The notes under the pieces: model-generated | Told to the model about the DNA's origin: nothing | Database searches by the model: none | The model's input: the letters and a program-made list of their open reading frames with translations, nothing else | Translations under genes and position numbers: made by a program | In this document: positions 1 to 8,869 of the stretch, piece after piece | Layout of the letters: each line of letters starts with the position of its first letter | Position numbering within the stretch: the first letter of the stretch is position 1 | Assembly: GCF_022829345.1 (NCBI RefSeq) | Contig: NZ_JAKSXV010000017.1 | Location: forward strand, 26,801-90,800 | Reading direction: 5' to 3' | DNA length: 64,000 nucleotides | Source: Methylobacterium sp. J-090 | GTDB lineage: Bacteria > Pseudomonadota > Alphaproteobacteria > Rhizobiales > Beijerinckiaceae

Positions 1-1
1 C

Positions 2-1054
2 GTCCACTCGGCGATGCCGATGTTCCAGGCCCTCAAGGCCTGCCCCGACGCCGTGGTCCTGCGCCCGGACATGGAGAAGTACGCCCGCGTCGGGCGGGAG
101 GTCCGGCGGATGATGCTCGACCTGACGCCCCTGGTGGAGCCCGTCTCCATCGACGAGGCCTTCCTCGACCTGTCGGGCACCGAGCGCCTGCACGGGGCGA
201 GCCCGGCCCTCACCCTGGCGCGCTTCGCCGCCCGGGTGGAGCGGGAGATCGGCATCACCGTCTCCATCGGCCTGTCGGATGCGAAGTTCCTGGCCAAGAT
301 CGCCTCCGACCTCGACAAGCCGCGCGGGTTCGCCATCCTCGGCCGGGCGGAGGCCGTGGAATTCCTCGCCGGGCGCCCGGTCTCGATCCTGCCCGGCATC
401 GGCCAGGCGGCGCGGGCCAGGCTGGCCGAGCGCGGCATCCGCCTCGTCTCCGACATCGCCAGGGCCGACCCGCGCACCCTGCACGCGGCCCTGGGGCGCG
501 ACGCGGGCCGGCTCCTGGCCCTCGCCCGGGGCGACGACCTGCGCCCCGTCCGGCCCGAGCGCGACACCAAGAGCGTCTCGGCCGAGACCACCTTCAGCGC
601 GGACATCGCGGCCTTCGAGGCCCTGCGGCCGATCCTGTGGCGCCTGTGCGAGAAGGTCTCGGGCCGGCTCAAGCGCCAGGGCCTCGCGGCCGCCAACGTC
701 ACCCTCAAGCTCAAGGATTCGGCGTTCCGCCTGCGCACCCGCACGCGCGGGGGCCTGGCGCCGACCCAGCTCGCCGCGCGCCTGTTCGCCGACAGCGAAC
801 CCCTCCTGCGGGAGGCCTGCGACGGCACCTCGTTCCGCCTCCTCGGCATCGGCGGGGGCGACCTGTGCGACGCGGTCCACGCCGACCGGGGCGACCTCAT
901 CGACGGGAGCCTCACGGCGGGCGGCCGCGTCCCGGAAGGGCTGGCCCGCACCGTCCGGCGCGAGGCCGCCCTCGATCGGCTCCGCGAAAAGTTCGGCGCC
1001 GGGGCGATCCAGCGCGGCCTCGCCTTCACCGCCGTGCCGCGCCCCGAGCGATAG
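2..1054 (+). CDS. dinB: DNA polymerase IV (Y-family), 5' end outside window
   Basis: This is a translesion DNA polymerase that extends damaged or misaligned primers in the cytoplasm. The reading frame is open from base 2, so the N-terminal part with the first metal-binding Asp motif lies before the window. The visible part starts in the conserved SAMPMFQALKACPDAVV segment. The palm motif SIDEAFLDLSG carries the catalytic Asp-Glu pair, then come a helix-hairpin-helix thumb around LPGIGQAARARLAERG and a little-finger domain to the C-terminus. It is convergent with eipB, only six bases away. The family call is firm; the exact DinB paralogue cannot be told from a partial gene. Confidence 0.93.
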   Translation, partial: VHSAMPMFQALKACPDAVVLRPDMEKYARVGREVRRMMLDLTPLVEPVSIDEAFLDLSGTERLHGASPALTLARFAARVEREIGITVSIGLSDAKFLAKIASDLDKPRGFAILGRAEAVEFLAGRPVSILPGIGQAARARLAERGIRLVSDIARADPRTLHAALGRDAGRLLALARGDDLRPVRPERDTKSVSAETTFSADIAAFEALRPILWRLCEKVSGRLKRQGLAAANVTLKLKDSAFRLRTRTRGGLAPTQLAARLFADSEPLLREACDGTSFRLLGIGGGDLCDAVHADRGDLIDGSLTAGGRVPEGLARTVRREAALDRLREKFGAGAIQRGLAFTAVPRPER

Positions 1055-1060
1055 GGAGCG

Positions 1061-1891
1061 TCAGGACTTGCAGTCCGTCGCGGCCGGGAGCTTGTCGAGG
1101 CGGCTGAGATTGCCCGCCACGGCGAACTCTCCGTAGTCCAGGCGCAGGTTTCCGCTGACCCCGTTCTCGTAGAGGTCGAAGGTCAGCACGTAGATCGGCG
1201 TGCGCTCGCCCTCGCCGGAGGTGAAGTAGCTCAGGGTCACCGGCCAATGGGGCATGGCCGCCATCTCGCCCTCGCGCAGGGGCTTGTCGCGGTCGGACTC
1301 CGCCTTGGCGGAGGCGGTCGTGGCCGGGCGTCCGATGACCGCCAGGGTGTCGTAGACCTTCCGGCCGTCGTCGGTGCCGTCGTAGACCTTGACGGAGAGG
1401 GTGGTCTGACCGGCGCGGGCCGCCTCGATGAGCCGGCGCATGTGGACCGTGGGGAACAGCACCTCGCCGCTCGCCTGGAACCCGTCGCGCTTGGGCTCCT
1501 TGAGGCGGACCTTGAGGGCATCCGCCGCCGTTTCGGCGGTGCCGTCCACGGACTGGCCGGGCGTGCCGTTGAGGAGGGTGCTGACCTTGAAGCGGTAGCT
1601 GCGCCCGTCGGCGCTCTCGAAGGTGGTGTTACGCAGGTCCGAGGTGCGGCTGCCGGTCTCGCCGCTCTCCAGCACCGTCACCTGCCGGGTCTGCATCGTG
1701 TAGCCCTTGCAGGCGTCGCCCGAGAAATCGATGACGATGCGCCCGCGCGCACTCTCCACCGCCCGGGTGCCGCCGCTCTGGGCCAGGGACAGGTCGTAGA
1801 CCGCCCGGTGGCTGGCGAGGTGCACGGGCTCGGCGGCGGCCGCCCCGGTGGCGAACAGGATGAGACAGGCCGTGGCGCGGGGCAGACGCAT
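1061..1891 (-). CDS. eipB: EipB-family (DUF1849) periplasmic cell-envelope integrity protein
   Basis: The 276-residue product has a Sec signal peptide (about residues 1-20, ending ...GAAAAEP) and then the EipB start ASHRAVYDLSLAQS. EipB proteins are periplasmic beta-spiral proteins of alphaproteobacteria that support envelope integrity. Two cysteines remain in the mature chain, in DACKGY and near the very C-terminus in TDCKS, which fits the disulfide known in Brucella EipB. The length matches the family. It is transcribed divergently from gcrA across a 377-base gap. The symbol is by family likeness, not by search. Confidence 0.85.
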   Translation of the reverse strand: MRLPRATACLILFATGAAAAEPVHLASHRAVYDLSLAQSGGTRAVESARGRIVIDFSGDACKGYTMQTRQVTVLESGETGSRTSDLRNTTFESADGRSYRFKVSTLLNGTPGQSVDGTAETAADALKVRLKEPKRDGFQASGEVLFPTVHMRRLIEAARAGQTTLSVKVYDGTDDGRKVYDTLAVIGRPATTASAKAESDRDKPLREGEMAAMPHWPVTLSYFTSGEGERTPIYVLTFDLYENGVSGNLRLDYGEFAVAGNLSRLDKLPAATDCKS

Positions 1892-2268
1892 GGGGTCTCC
1901 TGATGGGGTGAATCGGGATGCGGCGGTCGCCCCTCAGATAGGCCGCCCCTCCCCCACCGGCAATGCGGAGCCGCGGGCGCGCCTCGGCCGGCGGAAGCCC
2001 ATGGGTGGAAACCGGCCGGTGGAGACTTGATCGGAGGAAATTTGATCGAAAGGAACTTGGCCGGTGAGAACTTGGCCGCCCTTCCGGTCGCCGCCGAAGC
2101 CGCTCTTGCCTCCGGCTCGCGCGCTCCTGTACGGTTCGCCCGTCGCCGAAGAGAGCCCGAGGCGAACGTCACCCGTCCGGTCCCGAAGTCGCCAGCCGCG
2201 GAGCCCCGCCGCTGTCCCTTCGTGCCCGCGACGCCCGAGGGTGATCGAGGACGATGTCGGAGGGGGCG
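1892..2268. other. Intergenic region between divergent eipB and gcrA
   Basis: No gene is supported here. The region must hold the promoters of both divergent genes, but I cannot place -35/-10 boxes with confidence. It contains a degenerate 15-bp tandem repeat at 2010-2084, listed separately. The short open frames across the repeat, on both strands, have no ribosome binding site and are best read as by-products of a 15-bp period. Confidence 0.6.
2010..2084. repeat. Degenerate 15-bp tandem repeat, about five copies
   Basis: Successive 15-base units can be read as AACCGGCCGGTGGAG, ACTTGATCGGAGGAA, ATTTGATCGAAAGGA, ACTTGGCCGGTGAGA and a partial ACTTGGCCGCCC. They are decayed but phase is kept exactly. 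The array lies about 185 bases before the gcrA start. It resembles, in unit length and decay, the arrays next to phoB and pstS. Confidence 0.7.
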
Positions 2269-2865
2269 ATGACGGATACGATCCCGAGCTGGTCGGACGA
2301 GCGCGTCGATCTCCTGCGCCGCCTGTGGCAGGAGGGCCTCAGCGCCAGCCAGATCGCCGCGCAGCTCGGCGGCGTCACCCGCAACGCCGTCATCGGCAAG
2401 GTCCATCGACTCGGCCTGTCCGGCCGCGTGGCGAAGGGGGCCGACGCGGCCCTCCCCCGCAAGAAGGCGGTCCGGGAGGTGGAAGCCCAAGAGACGGCCG
2501 GGGCCGAAGGGACCGGGGCGGCTCAAGCGGCCGAGGCGGGACCGGGCGCCGAGGCCGGAACCGTGACGGGCTCCGGATCGGTCATCGCCATGGTGCCCGT
2601 GGCGGCCGAGGCCACCGCCTGTGCCGACCCGGCGCCCGTCGCGCGGGTCGAGCCCGTGGCCCTGGCGGCCTCCCGGCGCGTGACGATCATGGACCTGCGC
2701 GAATCCATGTGCCGCTGGCCGCTGGGCGACCCGACCACGCCCGATTTCCACTATTGCGGCGACCGCGCCATCACCGGCCTGCCCTACTGCACCCACCACG
2801 CCGAGATCGCCTACCAGCCGGCGGCCGAGCGCAGGCGCGACCGCCGGGTCGGCGGCTTCCGCTGA
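2269..2865 (+). CDS. gcrA: GcrA-family cell cycle regulator
   Basis: GcrA is an alphaproteobacterial regulator that binds sigma-70 RNA polymerase and methylated GANTC promoters to drive S-phase and division genes. The N-terminal helix-turn-helix is clear: SWSDERVDLLRRLWQEG, then ASQIAAQLGG and TRNAVIGKVHRLGLSGR. A low-complexity Ala/Glu linker (about residues 65-135) joins it to a conserved C-terminal region with CRWPLGDP, FHYCGDRA and YCTHHAEIAY, which binds the sigma factor. I chose the ATG at 2269 because GGAGGGGG lies directly before it; an in-frame ATG at 2254 lacks such a site. Confidence 0.95.
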   Translation: MTDTIPSWSDERVDLLRRLWQEGLSASQIAAQLGGVTRNAVIGKVHRLGLSGRVAKGADAALPRKKAVREVEAQETAGAEGTGAAQAAEAGPGAEAGTVTGSGSVIAMVPVAAEATACADPAPVARVEPVALAASRRVTIMDLRESMCRWPLGDPTTPDFHYCGDRAITGLPYCTHHAEIAYQPAAERRRDRRVGGFR

Positions 2866-2885
2866 GGCGCAGGCGCCATCACACG

Positions 2886-2910
2886 CGGCCCTGATTGCGA
2901 CCGAGGGCCG
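2886..2910. terminator. Hairpin between convergent gcrA and phoB
   Basis: CGGCCCT and AGGGCCG form a 7-bp stem around an 11-base loop, between the ends of two convergent genes. There is no clear T-run on either side, so intrinsic termination is only plausible. Confidence 0.4.
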
Positions 2911-2967
2911 ACCATCGACGCGGTCGTGTGGGTAGACGACGATGCGTTCACACGTCGTCGCCGGGTC

Positions 2968-3672
2968 TCAGGGTTCGGCGTTCGCGAACATCTCGTCGAA
3001 CGAGTAGCCCGAGCCCCGCACCGTGCGGATCGGGTCGCTCTGCCGGGGCCGGTTGAGGGCCTTGCGCAGGCGCCCGACATGGACGTCCACCGTGCGCTCG
3101 TCGATGTAGACGTCGTGGCCCCAGACCCCGTCGAGGAGCTGCTCGCGCGAGAACACGCGGCCGGGGCTCTGCATCAGGAATTCGAGGAGCTTGAACTCGG
3201 TGGGTCCGAGATGGATCTCGCGGCCCTCCCGGCGGATGCGGTGACTGAGACGGTCGAGCTCGATGTCCCCGGCCACCAGCAGGTTGGCCACGTGGGCGGG
3301 CTTGGCCCGCCGCAGGAGGGCGCGCACGCGGGCGAGGAGCTCGGGGACGGAGAACGGCTTGACGATGTAGTCGTCGGCCCCCGTGCCGAGGCCGCGGATG
3401 CGGTCGCTCTCCTCGCCCCGGGCCGTGAGCATGATGACCGGCAGGCGCTCTGTCTCCCGGCGCGCCCGGATGCGGCGGCACAGCTCGATCCCCGACAGGC
3501 CCGGCAGCATCCAGTCGAGGAGGACGAGGTCGGGGACCTGTTCCTGCATCCGGATGTCCGCCTCGTCGCCGCGCGCGGCGGTATCGACCACGAATCCCTC
3601 GGCCTCGAGGTTGTAGCGCAACAGGAGGGTCAGGGCCTCCTCGTCCTCGACGATCAGGATCCGCGTACTCAT
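2968..3672 (-). CDS. phoB: Phosphate regulon response regulator PhoB
   Basis: This OmpR/PhoB-class regulator activates genes with Pho boxes when phosphate is low. The receiver domain has the acidic pocket VEDEE at the N-terminus, the phosphoacceptor Asp53 in LVLLDWMLPG and the Lys of YIVKPFSVPELLARV. The C-terminal winged helix (from about residue 130) has LGPTEFKLLEFLMQ and the recognition helix region ERTVDVHVGRLRKAL. The ATG at 3672 is taken as start; a GTG one codon upstream is equally possible. It closes the pst operon, but is separated from phoU by a strong hairpin and a small tandem repeat, so it may have its own promoter. No phoR kinase is adjacent. Confidence 0.95.
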   Translation of the reverse strand: MSTRILIVEDEEALTLLLRYNLEAEGFVVDTAARGDEADIRMQEQVPDLVLLDWMLPGLSGIELCRRIRARRETERLPVIMLTARGEESDRIRGLGTGADDYIVKPFSVPELLARVRALLRRAKPAHVANLLVAGDIELDRLSHRIRREGREIHLGPTEFKLLEFLMQSPGRVFSREQLLDGVWGHDVYIDERTVDVHVGRLRKALNRPRQSDPIRTVRGSGYSFDEMFANAEP

Positions 3673-3678
3673 CACACC

Positions 3679-3723
3679 CGCCCGCCCAACTTACGCCCGC
3701 CCAACATACGCCCGCCCATGCGA
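3679..3723. repeat. 15-bp tandem repeat (three copies) just upstream of phoB
   Basis: Three copies of 15 bases, CGCCCGCCCAACTTA, CGCCCGCCCAACATA and CGCCCGCCCATGCGA, end six bases before the phoB start region. On the phoB strand each copy supplies a GGGCGGG tract, and the nearest one occupies the Shine-Dalgarno position. Confidence 0.85.
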
Positions 3724-3725
3724 AT

Positions 3726-3765
3726 CCGGGGGCGTTCGGACCGGGCCTGGTCCGAACGCCCCCGG
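3726..3765 (-). terminator. Strong hairpin between phoU and phoB
   Basis: A perfect 17-bp stem, CCGGGGGCGTTCGGACC with its complement, encloses a six-base loop GGGCCT. It is downstream of phoU and upstream of phoB on the minus strand. No T-run follows, so it may attenuate or protect mRNA rather than fully terminate. Confidence 0.65.
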
Positions 3766-3830
3766 AACTGTCCCGTCTCCAGCCCCCCGGCGATCGGGCC
3801 CGGTGCCCGTCGGGGAGGGCCCGCCGTCAC

Positions 3831-4571
3831 TCAGACGCCGGTGGCGACGTCGAGGGGCGGCACGTCGACCGTCGCGTAGTTCGAGGCGTCGTTCTTGGGA
3901 CGATCGCTCTCGGCCAGGCTGTTGGCGCCGGTGACGAGGTAGTGGATGGTCTCGGCGATGTTGGTGGTGTGGTCGCCGATGCGCTCGATGTTCTTGGCGA
4001 CGAACAGGAGGTGCGTGCAGAACGAGATGTTGCGCGGGTCCTCCATCATGTAGGTCAGGAGTTCGCGGAACAGCGAGTTGTAGAGGGCGTCGATGGCGTC
4101 GTCGCGCTCCCACACGTCCAACGCCGCCTTGGTGTCGCGGCTGGCATAGGCGTCGAGGACGTCCTTGAGCTGCTCCTGCACGAGGTCGCTCATGTGCTGG
4201 ACGCCGATGACGATCTTCTGCGGCTGGTTCTGCTCGGCGATGGCGACGACGCGCTTGGCGACGTTCTTGGCGAGATCGCCGATGCGCTCGAGGTCGTTCG
4301 AGACGCGGATGGCGGAGACCGTCTCGCGCAGGTCGATGGCCATGGGCTGGCGCCGGGCGATGAGCAGGATCGCCCGCTCCTCGATCTCGCGCTGCAGGGT
4401 GTCGAGGCGATGGTCCGCCGCGATGACGGCCTGGGCCAGGGGCACGTCGCGGCGCACGAGGGCGTCGCTCGCTTCCGTCATCATCTTCTCGGCGATGCCG
4501 CCCATCTCGGAGATGGAACGGCGCAGGTCTTCGAGGTCGGTGTCGTAGGAACTGACGATGTGGTCGGGCAT
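3831..4571 (-). CDS. phoU: Phosphate signalling protein PhoU
   Basis: PhoU links the Pst transporter to Pho regulation and represses the regulon when phosphate is plentiful. The 246 residues form the usual two three-helix repeats; the metal-binding E/DxxxD-type helices are seen as ETVSAIRVSNDLERIGDLAK (first half) and AKNIERIGDHTTNIAETI (second half). GAGGAG lies 7 bases before the ATG. It is the fifth gene of the pst operon, 166 bases after pstB. Confidence 0.96.
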   Translation of the reverse strand: MPDHIVSSYDTDLEDLRRSISEMGGIAEKMMTEASDALVRRDVPLAQAVIAADHRLDTLQREIEERAILLIARRQPMAIDLRETVSAIRVSNDLERIGDLAKNVAKRVVAIAEQNQPQKIVIGVQHMSDLVQEQLKDVLDAYASRDTKAALDVWERDDAIDALYNSLFRELLTYMMEDPRNISFCTHLLFVAKNIERIGDHTTNIAETIHYLVTGANSLAESDRPKNDASNYATVDVPPLDVATGV

Positions 4572-4737
4572 GTCGCACTCCTCGGTCAGGTCCTCAGGGA
4601 ACCTGCCACGTGGCGTTGGGGCGGGATGCGGGGGTCGATCTCCCCCGCCCGAGGATCAGAGTGCCGCGCGAACCCCCCGATCACGGCCGGTTCTCTTCTC
4701 GAATCCGGCGGCGCGGCGGGCGTTTCGCGGGAGACAC

Positions 4738-5556
4738 TCAGCCGAAGCGGCCGGTGATGTAGTCCTGGGTCTGGCGCTTCTCGGGGTTCATGAAGATCCG
4801 CGTCGTCGGACCGAACTCGACGAGCTCGCCGAGATACATGAACGCCGTGAACTGCGAGATGCGCGCGGCCTGCTGCATGTTGTGCGTGACGATGACGATG
4901 GTGAACTCGGAGCGAAGCTGCTCGATGAGTTCCTCGATGCGGCCCGTGGAGATCGGATCGAGGGCCGAGGTCGGCTCGTCGAACAGGATGACCTCGGGGC
5001 GCTGGGCCACGGTGCGGGCGATGCACAGGCGCTGCTGCTGGCCGCCCGAGAGGCCCATGCCGGACTGCTTGAGCTTGTCCTTCACCTCGTCCCACAGGGC
5101 GGCCTTGCGGAGCGACTCCTCCACGCGGACGTCGAGGTCGGCTTTGGGCAGCTTCTCGTAGAGGCGCAGGCCGAAGGCGACGTTGTCGTAGATCGACATG
5201 GGGAACGGCGTCGGCTTCTGGAACACCATGCCGATGCGCGAGCGCAGCTCGTTGAGATCGACCTTCGAATCGAGGACGTTCTGGCCGTCGAGCAGGATCT
5301 CCCCCTCTGCGCGCTGGTCGGGGTACAGGCTGTAGATGCGGTTGAAGGTGCGCAGCAGGGTCGATTTCCCGCAGCCCGACGGGCCGATGAGCGCCGTCAC
5401 CTGCCGGTCGTGGAAGTTGAGGTTCACGGATTTCAGGCCGTGGAAGCTGCCGTAGTAGAAGTTCAGGTCCTTCACGGCGATGCGGACGGGGGAGTTCTCG
5501 TCCGCCTTGTGGCGGCCGGTGAGCTGCGCGGCGGTGATCCCGGAGGCGGCGTTCAT
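4738..5556 (-). CDS. pstB: Phosphate ABC transporter ATP-binding protein PstB
   Basis: This is the cytoplasmic ATPase of the high-affinity phosphate importer PstSCAB. Walker A is GPSGCGKST, the signature motif LSGGQQQR, Walker [14 protein letters not shown] and the switch His lies in [13 protein letters not shown]. The 272-residue length fits PstB, which is longer at the N-terminus than most ABC subunits. I chose the ATG at 5556 because AAGGA lies at good spacing; a TTG three codons earlier is in frame. pstA ends 49 bases upstream. Confidence 0.97.
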   Translation of the reverse strand: MNAASGITAAQLTGRHKADENSPVRIAVKDLNFYYGSFHGLKSVNLNFHDRQVTALIGPSGCGKSTLLRTFNRIYSLYPDQRAEGEILLDGQNVLDSKVDLNELRSRIGMVFQKPTPFPMSIYDNVAFGLRLYEKLPKADLDVRVEESLRKAALWDEVKDKLKQSGMGLSGGQQQRLCIARTVAQRPEVILFDEPTSALDPISTGRIEELIEQLRSEFTIVIVTHNMQQAARISQFTAFMYLGELVEFGPTTRIFMNPEKRQTQDYITGRFG

Positions 5557-5605
5557 CGGTGGCAATCCTTCGATCGGGCGGGGGGCGGTGGGAGCGGCGC
5601 GCGGG

Positions 5606-6499
5606 TCAGCGCGCCCGCTCGCTCTTGATGACGAAGCGGGCCACGATCGACAGGGCGAGGATCGTGATGGTGATGAGGAGGGCGCCGGCCCAGGCGAGCT
5701 GCTGCCAGTTCGGGTAGGGCGAAAGGGCGAACTGGTAGATCATCACCGGCAGGTTCGGCACGCCGCCCATGAGGTTCGGCGAGAACCAGCTGTTGTTGTT
5801 GAGCGCCGTGAACAGGAGCGGCGCGGTCTCGCCGGCGATGCGGGCGAGCGCCAGGATGATGCCGGTGACGATGCCCGCACTCGCCCCGCGCCATGTGATG
5901 GCGGTGATGACCTTCGAGGGCGGGGCGCCGAGGGCCGCGCCGGCCTCGCGCAGGGTCGAGGGCACCAGGCGCAGCATGTCCTCGGTGGTGCGCACGATGA
6001 CCGGGGTGGCGATGATGGCGAGCGCCACGGCGCCGGCCCAGCCCGAGTAGCTGCCCATGGGCCGCACCATCAGGGTGTAGACGAACAGGCCGATGAGGAT
6101 GGAGGGCGCCGACAAGAGGATGTCGTTGAGGAAGCGCACGAGGTCGGCGAGCTTCGAGTTGCGGCCGTACTCGGCGAGGAACGTGCCGGCCATGACGCCC
6201 ACGGGCGTCGCGACCAGGATGCCGAGGAACGTCATCACGAGGCTGCCGAGGATCGCGTTGGCGATGCCGCCGCCCTCGGAACCGGGGCCGGGCGTCGGCT
6301 CGGTGAAGAGGAGCGGCGAGAAGCCCTTCACGCCCTCGATGATCAGCATCGCCAGGATGGAGCCGAGCACGAGGATGCCGATGAGGGTGGCGAGGGTGCT
6401 GGCGCCGATGAGCAGCTTGTCGGCGACCCGGCGCCCGGAGCGGACCCGGCTGGCCTGCAGGGGCGGCGCGGCGCCGGCGACGGTGTTGAGCGCGTCCAT
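5606..6499 (-). CDS. pstA: Phosphate ABC transporter permease PstA
   Basis: This inner-membrane permease forms the phosphate channel with PstC. The 297-residue product has a cytoplasmic N-terminus, a first membrane helix around [16 protein letters not shown], a large outer loop, and about five more helices. The coupling motif that docks PstB is [21 protein letters not shown]. The ATG at 6499 sits 20 bases after pstC ends. The reading frame stays open far upstream inside pstC, but that part has no membrane segments and is a shadow. Confidence 0.95.
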   Translation of the reverse strand: MDALNTVAGAAPPLQASRVRSGRRVADKLLIGASTLATLIGILVLGSILAMLIIEGVKGFSPLLFTEPTPGPGSEGGGIANAILGSLVMTFLGILVATPVGVMAGTFLAEYGRNSKLADLVRFLNDILLSAPSILIGLFVYTLMVRPMGSYSGWAGAVALAIIATPVIVRTTEDMLRLVPSTLREAGAALGAPPSKVITAITWRGASAGIVTGIILALARIAGETAPLLFTALNNNSWFSPNLMGGVPNLPVMIYQFALSPYPNWQQLAWAGALLITITILALSIVARFVIKSERAR

Positions 6500-6519
6500 G
6501 GGTGTTGGCTCCGGCGAAC

Positions 6520-7494
6520 TCACGCGACCTTCACGCGTCGCACGAGCAGGCGGGCGACGATGAGGACGACGAAGGTGATGACGAACAGGATGCAGCCGAG
6601 CGCCATGAGCGAATTCAGCTGCAGGCCGTCGGCCTCGTTGAACTCGTTGGCGATGCGCGAGGCGATGGTGGAGCCCGGATCGAACACCGAGGCCGAGAGG
6701 CGGTTGGCGTTGCCGATGACGAAGGTCACCGCCATGGTCTCGCCCAGCGCCCGGCCGAGGCCGAGCATGATCGCGCCGATGATCGAGACCGAGGCCTGGG
6801 GCACGAGGACGTGGCGCACCACCTCCCAGGTGGTGCAGCCGATGCCGTAGGCGCTCTCGCGCAGCACCGTGGGGATCTGATCGAGCATGTCGCGGGTGAT
6901 CGAGGCCACGAAGGGCACGATCATGATGGCGAGGATGATGCCGGCGGTGAGGATGCCGACGCCCGAGGGCACGCGGGCGTAGAACAGGGTCCCGACGATG
7001 GGCATGCCCTCGACGAGGTTCGACACCGGCACCTGCACGAAGCGGGCGAAGAGCGGCGCGAAGATGAACAGGCCCCACATGCCGTAGATGATGCTCGGCA
7101 CCGAGGCGAGGAGCTCGATGGTCATCGAGACGGGCTTGCGCGCCCAGCCCGGGCAGAGCTGCGTCAGGTAGACGGCGATGCCGAGCGACAGGGGCACGCC
7201 GATGAGCAGGGCCAGCAGGGCGGAGGCCAGGGTGCCGATGATGGCGACGAAGGCGCCGTACTGTTCCTGGCCGATGTTCCAGGCGCTCGACGTGATGAAG
7301 CCGGGGCCGAACTCGGCGAAGGCCGGCCAGCCGCCATACGCGATGGAGGCGAGGATGCCGAAGAGCACGAGGAGAACGAGGATCGCCGAGGCGTAGGACG
7401 CGGCGCGGAACAATTGGTCGCCGAGGCCGCCGGGCTTGCGCCGGGCCGGAGCGGCTGTCCGCGTCAGGGAGATCTGTTCAGTCAAGGCGCCCAT
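6520..7494 (-). CDS. pstC: Phosphate ABC transporter permease PstC
   Basis: The partner permease of PstA, 324 residues, with about six to seven membrane helices, the first around [20 protein letters not shown]. The PstB-docking motif is [17 protein letters not shown]. The N-terminal 25 residues are cytoplasmic and basic. The gene lies 202 bases downstream of pstS, and that gap holds a tandem repeat and a 30-base palindrome. Confidence 0.95.
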   Translation of the reverse strand: MGALTEQISLTRTAAPARRKPGGLGDQLFRAASYASAILVLLVLFGILASIAYGGWPAFAEFGPGFITSSAWNIGQEQYGAFVAIIGTLASALLALLIGVPLSLGIAVYLTQLCPGWARKPVSMTIELLASVPSIIYGMWGLFIFAPLFARFVQVPVSNLVEGMPIVGTLFYARVPSGVGILTAGIILAIMIVPFVASITRDMLDQIPTVLRESAYGIGCTTWEVVRHVLVPQASVSIIGAIMLGLGRALGETMAVTFVIGNANRLSASVFDPGSTIASRIANEFNEADGLQLNSLMALGCILFVITFVVLIVARLLVRRVKVA

Positions 7495-7565
7495 CCGAAG
7501 TGTCTCTTCTCTCTGCGGCGTCTACAGCGCGGCGTGTCCCGACGCGAGCCGATCGTTTCCCATGG

Positions 7566-7595
7566 GACGGGCCCGGCGCATGCGCCGGGCCCGTC
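7566..7595. other. Perfect 30-base palindrome between pstS and pstC
   Basis: The half-site GACGGGCCCGGCGCA is followed directly by its exact complement, so the RNA can fold into a long GC hairpin on either strand. It lies downstream of pstS and upstream of pstC. Hairpins at this place in binding-protein operons often protect the upstream mRNA or reduce read-through so that the binding protein is made in excess; that role is inferred. Confidence 0.7.
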
Positions 7596-7622
7596 GATGG
7601 ATCACCCGTCCTATGGGAGGAC

Positions 7623-7724
7623 GAAGCCTTGCCTACCGAAGCCTTGCCTACCGAAGCCTTGCCCGCCGAAGACGGGCTTACCTGTTGAAGACGGGCTTAC
7701 ATGTTGAAGACGGGCTTGCCGTCC
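7623..7724. repeat. Mixed 15-bp and 19-bp tandem repeat spanning the pstS stop codon
   Basis: Read on the plus strand there are three 15-base units (two identical GAAGCCTTGCCTACC and one GAAGCCTTGCCCGCC), followed by GAAGACGGGCTTACCTGTT, GAAGACGGGCTTACATGTT and a third diverged copy inside the pstS coding end. The pstS stop (complement of TTA at 7697) lies in the second 19-base unit, so the final codons of pstS are repeated downstream as non-coding DNA. Confidence 0.85.
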
Positions 7725-8737
7725 TTGGTCTTGATCTCCTTCCACGCGTCGTGGATCAGACCGACGACGTTGTCGGGCAGGGGCACGTAGTCGAGGTCGG
7801 TGGCGAGCTTGTCGCCGTTCTTGTAGGCCCAGTCGAAGAACTTGAGCACGTCGGCGGACTTGGCCGCGTCGACAGGCTCCTTGTAGACGAGGATGAAGGT
7901 CGCGGCGGTGATCGGCCACGCATTCTCGCCGGCCTGATCCGTGAGGGAGATGCCGAAGCCCGGCGCGGACTTCCAGTCGGCGCTGGCGGCGGCGGCCTGG
8001 AAGGCCTTGTCGTCGGGCTGCGGGAACTTGCCGGCCTTGTTCTGGATCAGGGCGTGGCTGAGCTTGTTCTGCTTGGCATAGGCCGACTCGACGTAGCCGA
8101 TGGCGTTGGGGACCTGCTTGACGGTGGCGGTGACGCCCTCGTTGCCCTTGCCGCCCTGGCCCGCGGGCCAGCTGACCGTGGTGGCTGCGCCGAACTCCTT
8201 CTTCCAGGCCTCGGAGGCCTGGGAGAGGTAGGTGGTGAAGATGTTGGTCGTGCCCGACGCGTCCGAGCGGTAGACCGGGGTGATGGTCGCCTCGGGGAGC
8301 TTCACGCCGTCGTTGAGCTTGGCGATCTTCGCGTCGGACCACTTGGTGATCCGGCCGGCATAGATCTCGGCGACGATCTCGCCGGTGAGCTTGAGCTTGC
8401 CCGGCTCGACGCCGGCGATGTTCACCACCGGGACGACGCCGCCCATGACGGTGGGGAACTGGACGAGGCCGTCCTTCTCGAGGGCCGCACCCTTGAGGGG
8501 CGCATCGGTGGCGCCGAAATCGACGGTCTTGGCCTGGATCTGCTTGATGCCGCCGCCTGAGCCGATGGACTGGTAGTTCAGCCCCATGCCGCTCTCCTTG
8601 CGGTAGGCTTCGGCCCACTTGGAGTAGACCGGGAACGGGAAGGTCGCGCCGGCGCCGGTGATGTCGGCGGCGAGGACGGAGGTGGCGAGCTGGGCGGTCG
8701 CGAGCCCGAGGGCAAGCGCGTAGGCGAAGGGTTTCAC
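7697..8737 (-). CDS. pstS: Phosphate ABC transporter substrate-binding protein PstS
   Basis: Periplasmic phosphate receptor, 346 residues, with a signal peptide of about 24 residues (KPFAYALALGLATAQLATSV...A) followed by the PstS start ADITGAGATFPFPVYSKWAE. Phosphate-binding segments include GSGGGIKQI and SDASGTTNIF. It starts at a GTG (8737) supported by GGAGAG five bases before it; no ATG is available near the signal peptide. A Pho box lies about 100 bases upstream. It is the first gene of the operon. Its last codons take part in a tandem repeat that continues past the stop. Confidence 0.96.
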   Translation of the reverse strand: MKPFAYALALGLATAQLATSVLAADITGAGATFPFPVYSKWAEAYRKESGMGLNYQSIGSGGGIKQIQAKTVDFGATDAPLKGAALEKDGLVQFPTVMGGVVPVVNIAGVEPGKLKLTGEIVAEIYAGRITKWSDAKIAKLNDGVKLPEATITPVYRSDASGTTNIFTTYLSQASEAWKKEFGAATTVSWPAGQGGKGNEGVTATVKQVPNAIGYVESAYAKQNKLSHALIQNKAGKFPQPDDKAFQAAAASADWKSAPGFGISLTDQAGENAWPITAATFILVYKEPVDAAKSADVLKFFDWAYKNGDKLATDLDYVPLPDNVVGLIHDAWKEIKTKDGKPVFNM

Positions 8738-8838
8738 GAGGCTCTCCGTGTCTGTCGAGCGAGAGGGGGGACCGCGGGCCCGCGCGGTCCGCGCGCCCTC
8801 GATCCGCCACGACCCGTTAGCCGCCCGATGGTGCGGCT

Positions 8839-8869
8839 CTATGACCGCGACGTGACACGCCGATGACAG
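8839..8869 (-). promoter_or_regulatory. Pho box (PhoB operator) upstream of pstS
   Basis: On the minus strand three direct repeats with 11-base spacing occur: CTGTCATCGGC, GTGTCACGTCG and CGGTCATAG. This is the CTGTCAT-N4-TGTCA pattern bound by PhoB dimers. It is placed about 100 bases before the pstS start, as expected for an activator site next to a -35 region. Confidence 0.8.

Noticed and set aside
2027..2272. Possible pentapeptide-repeat mini-gene on the plus strand
   Set aside because: It arises from the 15-bp repeat, has no ribosome binding site, and runs into gcrA.
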